Below, piece by piece: positions 21,786 to 30,777 of a stretch of DNA of 64,000 bases. Position 1 is the first letter of the stretch. Each line of letters starts with the position of its first letter. The translations under genes were made by a program, and so were the position numbers. The notes beneath the pieces were generated by a model. It saw only the letters and a list, made by a program, of their open reading frames with translations. It did no database searches and was not told where the DNA came from. This DNA is from Paenibacillus sp. MMS20-IR301. Lineage in GTDB: Bacteria; Bacillota; Bacilli; Paenibacillales; Paenibacillaceae. Location of the stretch: positions 2,790,001-2,854,000 of the forward strand of contig NZ_CP135275.1 of the NCBI RefSeq assembly GCF_032302195.1. The letters are read 5' to 3'.

Positions 21786-23303
21786 TCATTTTGTAGATTG
21801 GGCCTGTTCACGGAATGCAACGGGCTTCAGTGCCGTCCGTTTCTCAAACTCTCTCAGAAAGTGATGGTAATGCACATAGCCGACACTCTCCACAATGCTC
21901 CGGACAGTGTCGTTTGTTTGGAGCAACCGCTTTTTGGCTGCTTCAATACGTAAATTATGAATGTATTCAAGAATGCTGATTCCATGCTTTTTGATGAAGG
22001 CCTGGCCCAGATACACCGGATTAATATAGAAATGCTCTGCAATCTCTTTTACCGTCAAATGTCTGGCGTAATTATCCTTCAAAAAATATTCCACCCGTGT
22101 AAGCGGATGCTCAGAGCTGCGCTCCTTGTGCTGCCGCATCATATTCATACAGCTTGTCAGCACAATTTGAAGAGTGGCATGCAGAGTTTCCAGCGATTTG
22201 GGCTCGGTCCTGAAAAATTCAAGTGAACTGCTCCACTGGTCTTCGTCACCTCCGAATTCCTTCAGCAACTCAGTACTTTTCAGCAGAATATCCATGCCGG
22301 TCATCTGTACAACTCCGGGAGCTGTCCGCTGCTCCTTGAATACACGGAACATTTCATTCAGCTTCTCCTGGACCTTCTGCTCCTGCAGCCGTTCCACGGC
22401 GCTAATCAGTTCTGCAATCATCCCGGCCGCAGGCATAAGATAGCTCTGCCTGTCCTTGGCATCGCTGGACACACCGGACTGCCCGGTTCCGTCCGAATAG
22501 AAATAATTACGGGCAGCGGCATCTGCCGCTTCGCTGTAGGAGACGGGCAACTCGCGGAGTGACCGCACGCTTGGACCGATGCTGACCGAACCCCTTACTC
22601 CGTTCAGGCTCAGCTCGGCATGAATCTGCTGAGCCAGCCCAGCTGCAGCCTCCGGGGTTTCCACGACCAGCCCCGCCTGACCGCCGGGCAGGTCGATGAA
22701 CAAGGCGCCGGCCGGACCGGCCAGCTCCCGGCAGATTCGGGTGATAGTGCCGCTGTCCCCCTCCACATGCAGATATATCCAGCCCGTAGCGGCCTCATCC
22801 AGACGATCCATCTGCTCGGTGGCTTCTTCCTCCGGCTCGGCCCAGTGTCCTTGAAGTATGCGGGCAATCGCAAGGGGCAGCAGCCGGCTAGCCAGCATGC
22901 TCTGCTGCATCTTCTGCTTAAGGCGCAATTCCAGCTCATCCGTAATATCGGCAAGCGCCTTATCCCATTCCGCTTCAATAACAGGCTTTAGCAGGTAGTG
23001 TTTGACTCCATAGCGGATGGCTGTCCTTGCATATTCAAATTCACCATATCCGCTGAGAACAATGAAAATCGGCTGCTCTATCTCTAACCCGCGCACGCGC
23101 CTAATCAGTTCCAGCCCGTCAATTCCGGGCATGCGGATGTCTGTAATGACAAGATCAGGCTTACTTTGCGCTATAACAGCCAGTGCTGCTTCGCCATTCT
23201 CACAGGCTCCGCAAATTTCGAAGCCCAGCTCCTCCCAATCCGTCAGCGACAGCAATCCTTCTAATGCTATCGTTTCATCATCAGCCAATACCACTTTATA
23301 CAT
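21786..23303 (-). CDS. YesN-type response regulator (second of two)
   Basis: 505 residues. The receiver domain contains ADDE at 7-10, phospho-acceptor D55 in LVITDIRMPG and the K of HYLLKPV. A central divergent domain of about 250 residues follows, then an AraC DNA-binding domain with EIAEHFYINPVYLGQAFIKKHG and SIVESVGYVHYHHFLREFEKR. The start ATG lies behind GAGGAAT and overlaps the kinase gene by 8 nt. YesN-type regulators respond to extracellular sugars through a YesM kinase and activate adjacent sugar-use genes. Here it is directly upstream of the GH43 genes. Confidence 0.92.
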   Translation of the reverse strand: MYKVVLADDETIALEGLLSLTDWEELGFEICGACENGEAALAVIAQSKPDLVITDIRMPGIDGLELIRRVRGLEIEQPIFIVLSGYGEFEYARTAIRYGVKHYLLKPVIEAEWDKALADITDELELRLKQKMQQSMLASRLLPLAIARILQGHWAEPEEEATEQMDRLDEAATGWIYLHVEGDSGTITRICRELAGPAGALFIDLPGGQAGLVVETPEAAAGLAQQIHAELSLNGVRGSVSIGPSVRSLRELPVSYSEAADAAARNYFYSDGTGQSGVSSDAKDRQSYLMPAAGMIAELISAVERLQEQKVQEKLNEMFRVFKEQRTAPGVVQMTGMDILLKSTELLKEFGGDEDQWSSSLEFFRTEPKSLETLHATLQIVLTSCMNMMRQHKERSSEHPLTRVEYFLKDNYARHLTVKEIAEHFYINPVYLGQAFIKKHGISILEYIHNLRIEAAKKRLLQTNDTVRSIVESVGYVHYHHFLREFEKRTALKPVAFREQAQSTK

Positions 23304-25101
23304 TCGATTCCTCCACTGCCCGAATCAGGCTTAAGTCCTCAGGGATACGGATGGTAATTACCGTCCGTTCATACTCTGTGCTCTCAATGGAGAACGCGGC
23401 TCTGCCGTTATAATAGAGTTTCAACCGCTTGTACACATTGCGCAGCCCGATATTATTACCGGAGTCCTGCTCTGCTTCCAGATGGGACCTTATCCATTCC
23501 AGCTTTTCCTTTCCGATGCCTATGCCATTGTCTGTTACCACAATCAATAGCTCTGTACCTTCCCTTGAAGCGGAAACGTGGATTTCCCTCGCCCATTTGA
23601 CTGACTGCAGGCCATGTTTGCAGGAATTCTCCACCAGGGCCTGTATACACATCTTGGGAATCCGGAATTGCAGTACAGCGGGATCAATATCCAATTCATA
23701 ATTGAATCTGTTCTGGAAGCGAAATTTCTCAATCTGCAGATACATTTGAATGAACGATATTTCTTCTTCAACGGTAATCAGGTCGTCCTTCCAGCTCAAC
23801 AGCCTGCGCATGACCAGCGCCAGATTCCGGATCACATCCGTAACTTCGTCATATCTATACTTCTTACAGATGACCAGTATGGCATTCAGCGTATTGAAGA
23901 GGAAATGTGGGTCCACCTGGCTCTCCAGATACTTCAGTTCCGCCCGTACCCGTTCAAGGTCCAGGTCCTTTTTCTGAATCTCCAGCTTATACACGTCATT
24001 GATCAGATTACGGATTTTTCCGGTCATCAGATTAAAGCTGCGGATCAGTCCGCCGATTTCATCCTTGCCCTCATACATATTAATGCTCTCAAACTGTTCA
24101 TATTTTACAAGCTTCATATGTTTGTAGAGTAGTCTGACCCGCAGATTATAGGACCGTATGATTACAATCATCAGCAAGGTTGGAATGATTATGGTCAACA
24201 GGGCCAGAATAAGCGACAACCGCAGCACGCGGCTCATTTCATTGTTAATTGCCTTGCTTTCCGGGGTTCCTATCAGCCGCCAGCCCTCAGTATAAGACGC
24301 AGTTCCAAGTGTACGGACGATCTGTCCGGGTGTCTGGTTCAAGCTTTTGTCTTCATTTAAGAGAACATCGGAGTCCAGCGGGTAGGATGGATCTGTTGTC
24401 AGCACAATGCGGTTTTTCTCATCCAAAAGCTTGAAGCTGAGATAGTCACGCTCCTTCTGAAACAGCTCCTGCATACTGTTCAGCCTCAGGTCTATCCGCA
24501 AGTACTTCGTGTAAGGCTGGCCCGTGAAATTATCGAGCTTGCGGATCAGACTGACGAATACCTCCTGCTGCGGCGGATTGAGCGGATTGGTCCCCTGATA
24601 AGAGGTCAACAGCACCTTGTCAGCGCTGCCTGATATTTTGCGGTACCACTCGCTTTGCTTATCCTTATCCGACAGAACAAAATAGGTGCTGCCGTTCTGG
24701 ATCGTCGGATTAGAGGTATAAACACCCACCCAGTAAATATAGGAATGCAAGTTGCTGTATTGCCTTAGCTTATCCTTCAGGAAATCATTGTAAGCGTCAT
24801 AATAAGCCTCGTTATCCGGATAGTCATAGTCCAGCATCTCCATATAGGCACGGTCCGCAGCTACCGTATTGCTTATTGCCACACATTCATTCACGATTTG
24901 CATCAGATCATAGGCTACACGTTCTACAGAAATCTGCAGGTTCTCACTCTCCCGCACTTCCACATTGCGGCTGATCTGCACATAGAATAAGGCATTGATG
25001 CTAAGGATAGGCACGAGAACACACAACAGATAGATAAACAAAAACTTGTATTTGAGCGGAATATCATTTATAAAAGCAGATGGCTTCCGTTCATCCTTCA
25101 T
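23296..25101 (-). CDS. YesM-type sensor histidine kinase
   Basis: 601 residues. The ATG at 25101 is preferred over a GTG at 25113 because GGTGGGG is correctly spaced only for the ATG. A first membrane helix (about 18-40) and a second (about 290-315) flank a large extracytoplasmic sensor of dCACHE type. HAMP (about 315-375) and His_kinase (LKYLESQVDPHFLFNTLNAI) follow, with a C-terminal HATPase (NSCKHGL, VTDNGIGIG, NIGLRNVYKRL). It probably senses xylan oligosaccharides directly or through a binding protein. It is encoded between two YesN-type regulators. Confidence 0.93.
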   Translation of the reverse strand: MKDERKPSAFINDIPLKYKFLFIYLLCVLVPILSINALFYVQISRNVEVRESENLQISVERVAYDLMQIVNECVAISNTVAADRAYMEMLDYDYPDNEAYYDAYNDFLKDKLRQYSNLHSYIYWVGVYTSNPTIQNGSTYFVLSDKDKQSEWYRKISGSADKVLLTSYQGTNPLNPPQQEVFVSLIRKLDNFTGQPYTKYLRIDLRLNSMQELFQKERDYLSFKLLDEKNRIVLTTDPSYPLDSDVLLNEDKSLNQTPGQIVRTLGTASYTEGWRLIGTPESKAINNEMSRVLRLSLILALLTIIIPTLLMIVIIRSYNLRVRLLYKHMKLVKYEQFESINMYEGKDEIGGLIRSFNLMTGKIRNLINDVYKLEIQKKDLDLERVRAELKYLESQVDPHFLFNTLNAILVICKKYRYDEVTDVIRNLALVMRRLLSWKDDLITVEEEISFIQMYLQIEKFRFQNRFNYELDIDPAVLQFRIPKMCIQALVENSCKHGLQSVKWAREIHVSASREGTELLIVVTDNGIGIGKEKLEWIRSHLEAEQDSGNNIGLRNVYKRLKLYYNGRAAFSIESTEYERTVITIRIPEDLSLIRAVEESNV

Positions 25102-25124
25102 GCAGGTCCCCACCTTCCTCTTAA

Positions 25125-26657
25125 TTAGCTCTTCTTGTATACAGAAGGCGTAACCCCATTGAGTGCCTTAAACTTGGCAGCGAACAAATCGGCATCTGAA
25201 TAGCCCACCCGGGTTGATATATCTGAAATTCCCATATCGGTGCGGCGCAGCAGCTTCTTGGCTTCTTCAATCCGGTATTCATGCAAAAATTCATTAAACG
25301 AGCTGCCGCAATGCTTCTTGAACCGTTGTCCAAGATAAGCGGAATTCACATGCAGTGCCTTGGCAATATCCTGCAGCTTCAGTTTCTCACGGTAATACTC
25401 GCGGACATGCTCCTTCACCGCCTCCACCATCCCGTCCTCACGGCTGCTCTTCTCCGCGGCTGCGAACCATTCTGCAGCCTCAATCAGTTCCTCCTCTGTC
25501 TGCCGTTCCAGCAGCGGCAGACAACAAGCCGTATACTGCGGCGGAAACCACTTTTTCTTCCATGCGGCATAGTCGCCGCCTCTGGCTTCAATTTCACGCA
25601 GCAGTTCCGCTTTTATATTAGCAAGGAAAGCATCAATCCATGAGCTGTTATTCACCTCGGCCGTGAAAATTTTAAATACATCGCCCAGTACGGTGCTTAG
25701 GCGCTCCGTATTCCCTTCAGTGATGAATTGCAGCAGTGATCTTCTAAGCTCTGCCGGAAGCAACGCCACCTGTGGTTTATCCTGCTCCTGGAAGAAGCAG
25801 GCCGCTTCACGGCTGCCGGCACCTGGATGGCAGAGTGCAGCAGTGAGCGCTTCCTGATAAATCTTGTTCAGATTTTCCGGACCATAGTGCTGAAGACTTG
25901 CCGAGAATAACACCTGAGCGCCGTAAAGGCCCCTTATCCCGCGAATCCAGCTTCGAAGCATCGCCGGATCAAGCGACGGTCCATCCTGTGGAGATACAAG
26001 CAGATACCCGTGCTTCCGGCTTCCGGCGGTAAACGGATAGGCAGCGATGCTGCGCAGCGGCTCTTCTCCATTTATGGCATTGAGCTGATTGCGGATACTA
26101 AGGCTGTCGGGTGATGGCCCTTGGACCAGTATACAGCATAACCTTGAGCCAGAAGAGATTCCCAGCGTCTTCAGTGCGCTATGAAGCTCTTCCTCGGTTT
26201 TCTCGCGCATCAGGAGCCGCGACACGGTATCCGCCTGCATCAGAGCCGAGATTGCTTCGTGACGCGAAGACACCCTGCGTTCGATATCGATTTGCTCGGA
26301 TACGGTCTTCAGCGCATCCTTCAACTCTTGTTCATCCAGAGGTTTGGTCAAATAGCTGGACACACCATATTTAAGGGCTCTCTTGGCATACTCAAAATCG
26401 GCATAGCCGCTAAAGATAATAAACCTGGGCCGGTGCTCGCTCTCATAAGTTCTTTTTATAAGTTCCAGGCCATCAATGACCGGCATCCGGACATCGGTAA
26501 TGACCAGATCGGGACGGGTGCTGTGGATCAGCCTCAGTGCATCTTCGCCATCCAGCGCCTCTCCGCATATTTCAAAGTCTAGTTCCTCCCAATCCAGCAG
26601 AATCCGCAATCCTTCCAGCATCAGGGGCTCATCGTCGGCAAACAGTACTTTATACAT
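25125..26657 (-). CDS. YesN-type response regulator (first of two)
   Basis: 510 residues from the ATG at 26657 (GGTGA ribosome site); an ATG four codons earlier lacks one. The receiver has FADDE, D55 in LVITDVRMPV and the K of YLTKPL. The C-terminal AraC domain shows DIAKALHVNSAYLGQRFKKHCG and ISDISTRVGYSDADLFAAKFKALNG, ending GVTPSVYKKS. The receiver closely resembles that of the second regulator (DWEELDFEICGEALDGEDAL against DWEELGFEICGACENGEAAL), which suggests duplication; the central regions differ. It lies 23 nt before the kinase gene. Confidence 0.92.
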   Translation of the reverse strand: MYKVLFADDEPLMLEGLRILLDWEELDFEICGEALDGEDALRLIHSTRPDLVITDVRMPVIDGLELIKRTYESEHRPRFIIFSGYADFEYAKRALKYGVSSYLTKPLDEQELKDALKTVSEQIDIERRVSSRHEAISALMQADTVSRLLMREKTEEELHSALKTLGISSGSRLCCILVQGPSPDSLSIRNQLNAINGEEPLRSIAAYPFTAGSRKHGYLLVSPQDGPSLDPAMLRSWIRGIRGLYGAQVLFSASLQHYGPENLNKIYQEALTAALCHPGAGSREAACFFQEQDKPQVALLPAELRRSLLQFITEGNTERLSTVLGDVFKIFTAEVNNSSWIDAFLANIKAELLREIEARGGDYAAWKKKWFPPQYTACCLPLLERQTEEELIEAAEWFAAAEKSSREDGMVEAVKEHVREYYREKLKLQDIAKALHVNSAYLGQRFKKHCGSSFNEFLHEYRIEEAKKLLRRTDMGISDISTRVGYSDADLFAAKFKALNGVTPSVYKKS

Positions 26658-26758
26658 TAGGTTCACCATCTTTATGTCAGTATTTGAATCTCTGCAGACG
26701 CCAGCCGCCCAACGGGAGAAACCGCTCCGGCGTCACCCGAAACGGTTATAAATAATTT

Positions 26759-26774
26759 TTACTTATATAAGTAA
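26759..26774. promoter_or_regulatory. 16-bp palindrome upstream of the two-component genes
   Basis: TTACTTATATAAGTAA is a perfect palindrome in the 127-nt gap between the permease stop and the response regulator, embedded in AT-rich sequence with T-runs on both sides. It could be an operator, part of a promoter for the regulator genes or a weak terminator. Confidence 0.45.
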
Positions 26775-26784
26775 TTTTTACAAT

Positions 26785-27696
26785 TTATTCTTTGACGCTG
26801 CCTAAGTTCAATCCTACCACGAAATACTTTTGTAAAAAAGGATAGACGAACAAAATCGGAACAGCGGTAACGATGGTGATTGCAGAACGGATCGAAGCCG
26901 GGGTCACCAGCGCCTGCACCTGATTGTTCTGGCCTCCGGCCAGCATGGAAGGATCGTTGTTTGTACTCATGGTAGAACCGAGCAGCTTCATCATTTCATA
27001 TTGCAGGGTGCTTAGCTTGATATCCGAGGATGCATAGAGGAACGTATCAAACCAGGCATTCCATGAGCCTACAGCAATGAACAAGGCGACGGTAGCAAGT
27101 ACGGGCGTGCACAACGGGAAGATGATTTTCCAGAAAATCCGGAAATCCCCCGCTCCGTCAATCTTCGCCGATTCGGTAAGACTGAACGGTAGGCCGCGGA
27201 TGTATGTCCGCATAATAATCAGGTTGAACGCGCTGACCAGGCCCGGAAGGACATAAACCAGGAAGTTATGCAGCAGGCCCATATTTTTGATCAGGAAATA
27301 GTTCGGAATCAGACCGGCGTTGAAATACATGGTCAGGATGAACAACAGTCCGATTTTTTTACGGAAGATGTATTGCGGCTGCGCCAGGGTGTATGCCAGC
27401 ATGGTGGTCAGGAATACGCCCACTACAGTCGAAATAACTGTACGGGTTACCGAGATAAAGGCGGCATGGTAGATTGTCCCTGAAATAAAGACAGCTCTAT
27501 AATTCTCCATCGTCCAGTGACGCGGCCACAGGTAGATTCCCCCGGCGAGTGTATCACTGCCGTCGTTGAAAGAAACAGCGATTGTATGGAGGAATGGATA
27601 CAGTGTGGTGGCTACCACGAAGAGCATAAACAGTGTGTTAATTGTATGAAATACAGCCGGTTCGACACGGCCAGAACCTTTTGTCACAGCTTTCAT
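26785..27696 (-). CDS. Carbohydrate ABC importer permease 2, YtcP type
   Basis: 303 residues with AAGGAGGAG ahead of the ATG. About six membrane segments are present, with the EAA-like loop ESAKIDGAGDFRIFWKIIFP and the C-terminal VGLNLGSVKE typical of YtcP-type permeases. It lies 14 nt after the LplB-type permease and partners with it and with the lipoprotein at 28793. No ATPase gene is adjacent, as is usual for this subgroup. Confidence 0.92.
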   Translation of the reverse strand: MKAVTKGSGRVEPAVFHTINTLFMLFVVATTLYPFLHTIAVSFNDGSDTLAGGIYLWPRHWTMENYRAVFISGTIYHAAFISVTRTVISTVVGVFLTTMLAYTLAQPQYIFRKKIGLLFILTMYFNAGLIPNYFLIKNMGLLHNFLVYVLPGLVSAFNLIIMRTYIRGLPFSLTESAKIDGAGDFRIFWKIIFPLCTPVLATVALFIAVGSWNAWFDTFLYASSDIKLSTLQYEMMKLLGSTMSTNNDPSMLAGGQNNQVQALVTPASIRSAITIVTAVPILFVYPFLQKYFVVGLNLGSVKE

Positions 27697-27710
27697 ATGA
27701 ACTCCTCCTT

Positions 27711-28697
27711 CTATATTAATCGCTCTTCGCCAAGGCGTTTAGCGGTATAATTCGCACCGAAGACAAGAATAACACTGACAATCGTTTTGAAGATTCCTGC
27801 TGCTGTTGCCAGAGAATAGTTCCCCATAGAAATCCCATATTTGATTACGAAGATGTCAATGGTCTGCGAATAGTCTATAGTAAGACCGTTGCCCAGCAAA
27901 TATTGAAGTTCGAAGCCGGCATCCAGAATATGTCCAATATTCATAATCAACAGAATAACGAAGGTTGCTTTAATTCCCGGAAGGGTTACATAGCGCATTT
28001 TCTGAAAACGCTTGGCACCGTCTATAGATGCCGCCTCATACAGCGAAGGGTCAATTGAAGTAATGGCAGCCAGATAAATAATCGTGCCCCAGCCTACCTC
28101 TTTCCACACATTGGAAGCTCCGACAATGCCCCAGAAATATTTCCCTTCACTAAGCCACATAATCGGTTCTTTAATCAGGTGAAGCTTCATTAAAATTACA
28201 TTGACAATTCCGTCATCAATCGACAGAGAGGTGGCAACGATCCCGGCTGCAATAACCCAGGATAAAAAGTGAGGCAGATACGAAATCGACTGAACGATAC
28301 GCTTGAAGTACTTGACTCTGATCTCGTTGAGCAGCAGTGCGAGGCCAATCGCAGTAGTCGTGCCGAGCACCAGATTGATAAAGCTCATAGCAATTGTATT
28401 TCGCAGTACCATAATAAAGGTATCATCAGCGAACAGGAATTTGAATTGCTGCAGACCTACCCATTCCTGCTGGCCGAAGGACAGCGCCGGGCGGTAGTTC
28501 TGAAAGGCCATGATCCAGCCCCAAATGGGAACATAGTTGAATATAATCAGATAAATTGCAATCGGCACCGACATAAAAATCAGCTGCTTCTGTAGCTTCA
28601 GTGTCTTCCAGCTTAGGCTCACACCGATTTCCGGATCGACTCTGCGTTTACGGGTCTTCTGTTTTTTGACCTGTTTGTCCAATACGGCATCAGACAT
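27711..28697 (-). CDS. Carbohydrate ABC importer permease 2, LplB type
   Basis: 328 residues. The ATG at 28697 follows AGGAGGG; an in-frame ATG at 28730 is unsupported. A long basic cytoplasmic N-terminus (KKQKTRKRR) precedes six helices, and the EAA loop reads EAASIDGAKRFQKMRYVTLPG. It is an LplB/YteP-type oligosaccharide permease in the xylan operon, downstream of the binding-protein gene and an intercistronic hairpin. Confidence 0.92.
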   Translation of the reverse strand: MSDAVLDKQVKKQKTRKRRVDPEIGVSLSWKTLKLQKQLIFMSVPIAIYLIIFNYVPIWGWIMAFQNYRPALSFGQQEWVGLQQFKFLFADDTFIMVLRNTIAMSFINLVLGTTTAIGLALLLNEIRVKYFKRIVQSISYLPHFLSWVIAAGIVATSLSIDDGIVNVILMKLHLIKEPIMWLSEGKYFWGIVGASNVWKEVGWGTIIYLAAITSIDPSLYEAASIDGAKRFQKMRYVTLPGIKATFVILLIMNIGHILDAGFELQYLLGNGLTIDYSQTIDIFVIKYGISMGNYSLATAAGIFKTIVSVILVFGANYTAKRLGEERLI

Positions 28698-28745
28698 GTA
28701 GTGTTCCCTCCTATAAGTCATTCTCTCCACACAATCCTATTTATG

Positions 28746-28774
28746 AGGAGCGGGAAATCTGATTTCCCGCTCCT
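28746..28774 (-). terminator. Intercistronic hairpin between binding protein and permease genes
   Basis: Perfect 14-bp stem AGGAGCGGGAAATC / GATTTCCCGCTCCT with a one-base apex between the arms (so an effective short loop), in the 95-nt gap. There is no good T-run downstream on the minus strand. It more likely stabilises the upstream mRNA or partly attenuates transcription, giving more binding protein than permease. Confidence 0.75.
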
Positions 28775-28792
28775 GCTCTGCCTTGAATGAAT

Positions 28793-30481
28793 TTATTTGA
28801 CGCTCCATTTCTCGATGCGCTGCTGGATTCCTTCGTTGATCCGGTCTTCATAGGCCTTAATATCCAGCTTATGAATCTGCTTGACATAATCGCTCCAGAC
28901 GCTTTCGAATTCATCCGGGCTGGCCATGATGGCCTTCGGCAAATATTTAACCTGGAGATCGTTCAGCTTAGATTGTGCAAGCTGGGCTGGAGAACCGTCT
29001 TTTAGTACGATAGAATAGGCCGGGAAATAGATATGGTTCTCTTTCGGTTCTTTGAAGAATTCCGACCATGATTTTTTGTTGTAGGCCTTCAAGATCTTCT
29101 GGTCGTAAGGCTTCAGACTGTCGAAGAATTCCTGCGGCTGAGTACCAGGATCTGCTGCGTTTCCATCGCTGTAAGTACCTTGTATTTTCGGCATATACCC
29201 GTGCATACCGGTGATTTTGTTCGCCAGCTGCCAGCTTGTCTGATCAGCATTCTTGCGTTGTTCCGGCGTCCGGTAGAATGAGCCGTCTGCATTTACTTCA
29301 TAATCCTCACCCTCGATGCCCCATTGAATAATCTTCTGCCAGTCCTCGGTAATCATCTGATCCCAGAATTTAATAATGCGGACAGGGTCCTTGGCATTGA
29401 TCGAAATTCCGAATCCGCGGTTGGTGCCGACAGCTCCGCGGTCGCGGTACCATTCCTCATAACCCGGATAGAGCAGCGGGAAGCCGATATACGTATCTTC
29501 AATTTTGCCTTGGGAGATCAGGGAAGTCTCACCATCCTGGAAATTCCAGTGCTGGTCAAACATACCGACAACCTTGCCGCTTGCAATTTTGGCCAAGTAC
29601 TGGTCATAGTTCTGTACAAACGCTTCCTTGTCCATCAGCCCTTGGGCGTTGATTTCATTTAGCTTCTTGTAGTAAGTCTTGGAGATATCCTTGTCGGCAA
29701 AAATCTGGGCTACGTTGTTATCCACAATGACAGCTCCGTCATTCGGATGTCCTGACAGATGTTCAGGCGCATTCTGCAGCGGGAATACACGCCAGTCGAA
29801 GTTGAGTGACTCGAATCCGATCGCATCCGGGTGCTTCTCCTTGTATTTGGCTATGATATCAAAATACTCATCCAGGGTCTTAGGTGTCGGGTATCCCATT
29901 TCCTCAAGCACCTTTTTCTGCAACCAGAAGCCTGGTCCCTGATAAGTAGGTTCTGTAATTTTACCTTGGTATACGCCGTAGCTCGGCAGTACGTAGATGT
30001 GACCGTCGCTTTCATCCTTGATTTGATTCCAGACATCAGCATAATGCTTCTTCAGGTTAGGGGCATACTGCTCGATCAAATCCTCAAGCGGAATGTACGC
30101 CTTGGCATTAATCAGTTTGTCATCTCCAGACATAATATCCGGATAGTCGCCTCCGGCAATCATAACCCCAAGCTTCTGCTGCAGGTCGCCTACCAGAAAT
30201 TCCATATTAAAGCTGACACCGGTCTTGTCTTTCATCAGCTTCAGAATTTTGTTGTCTCCTGTCGGCTGCTGTCCGGGACCGCTCATGAATACTGAGAATG
30301 TTACCGGAGCATTATCTTCTCCCTCTGCCGCCGGACTGGCGTTTCCTCCAACCGCGTTGTTCTTGCTGCCAGTGTTGCCGTTACTGTTGTTGCTGCCGGA
30401 TCCACAGCCTGTAAGTGCCAGTGTAAGTGCTAATACACCGGCCGCGGCGGTCCAGGCGGAACGTTTTTCCTTTTTGTACAT
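28793..30481 (-). CDS. Solute-binding lipoprotein of ABC importer 2
   Basis: 562 residues. A lipoprotein signal ends in LTGC at about residues 23-26, followed by a Gly/Ser/Asn-rich linker. The mature part is a large LplA-type binding protein (SVFMSGPGQQ, MLDKTG-like region, GVMIAGGDYPDI). GGGGAGG precedes the ATG. It is the first gene of the ten-gene xylan operon behind a cre-controlled promoter, so it would be the most abundant product. It probably binds a long or substituted xylooligosaccharide, inferred from the downstream enzymes. Confidence 0.93.
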   Translation of the reverse strand: MYKKEKRSAWTAAAGVLALTLALTGCGSGSNNSNGNTGSKNNAVGGNASPAAEGEDNAPVTFSVFMSGPGQQPTGDNKILKLMKDKTGVSFNMEFLVGDLQQKLGVMIAGGDYPDIMSGDDKLINAKAYIPLEDLIEQYAPNLKKHYADVWNQIKDESDGHIYVLPSYGVYQGKITEPTYQGPGFWLQKKVLEEMGYPTPKTLDEYFDIIAKYKEKHPDAIGFESLNFDWRVFPLQNAPEHLSGHPNDGAVIVDNNVAQIFADKDISKTYYKKLNEINAQGLMDKEAFVQNYDQYLAKIASGKVVGMFDQHWNFQDGETSLISQGKIEDTYIGFPLLYPGYEEWYRDRGAVGTNRGFGISINAKDPVRIIKFWDQMITEDWQKIIQWGIEGEDYEVNADGSFYRTPEQRKNADQTSWQLANKITGMHGYMPKIQGTYSDGNAADPGTQPQEFFDSLKPYDQKILKAYNKKSWSEFFKEPKENHIYFPAYSIVLKDGSPAQLAQSKLNDLQVKYLPKAIMASPDEFESVWSDYVKQIHKLDIKAYEDRINEGIQQRIEKWSVK

Positions 30482-30538
30482 GTGATATGCCTCCCCTTTT
30501 TGGCTAAATGCTTCTCATTTCATCTGGTGACATCTTTA

Positions 30539-30566
30539 ATTATACTTTTAGAGAATGCGCTTACAA
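30539..30566 (-). promoter_or_regulatory. Sigma-A promoter of the xylan operon
   Basis: On the minus strand TTGTAA (30566-30561), a 16-nt spacer and a perfect TATAAT (30544-30539). The predicted start is about 50 nt before the binding-protein ATG. Confidence 0.75.
30552..30566 (-). promoter_or_regulatory. CcpA cre box overlapping the xylan-operon -35
   Basis: TTGTAAGCGCATTCT matches WTGNAANCGNWNNCW at every fixed position and covers the -35 hexamer and part of the spacer, which predicts direct promoter occlusion by CcpA. Confidence 0.82.
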
Positions 30567-30606
30567 TTCATAAACTATAGTTCTTCCCCCCTTAAAAATC
30601 GATAAA

Positions 30607-30641
30607 ATGAAAACGCTTGCTCTTTGATGGAAACGCTGTTG
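30607..30641. promoter_or_regulatory. Two further cre-like boxes upstream of the xylan operon
   Basis: ATGAAAACGCTTGCT (30607-30621) is a perfect cre consensus match. ATGGAAACGCTGTTG (30627-30641) misses one fixed position. They are 20 bp apart centre to centre and 40-90 bp upstream of the promoter, which would allow cooperative binding with the promoter cre. Confidence 0.7.
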
Positions 30642-30697
30642 TCACTCTTATAAACAGGCATAACCTCTTTCAGCCAAACTCTTCGTTGCAACAGAAA

Positions 30698-30723
30698 GGG
30701 ACTAGCGCGAATACGCCAATCCC
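30698..30723 (-). terminator. Possible terminator of the GH95 gene
   Basis: GGGACTAGCG and CGCCAATCCC pair with two mismatches, followed on the minus strand by TTTCTGTT. It is weak but sits where a terminator is expected between GH95 and the xylan operon promoter. Confidence 0.35.
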
Positions 30724-30777
30724 TAGCATAAACTTATGGCAAACTTTCGCTGGCGGCTTGCAGTTTCTGTCTCAGCC

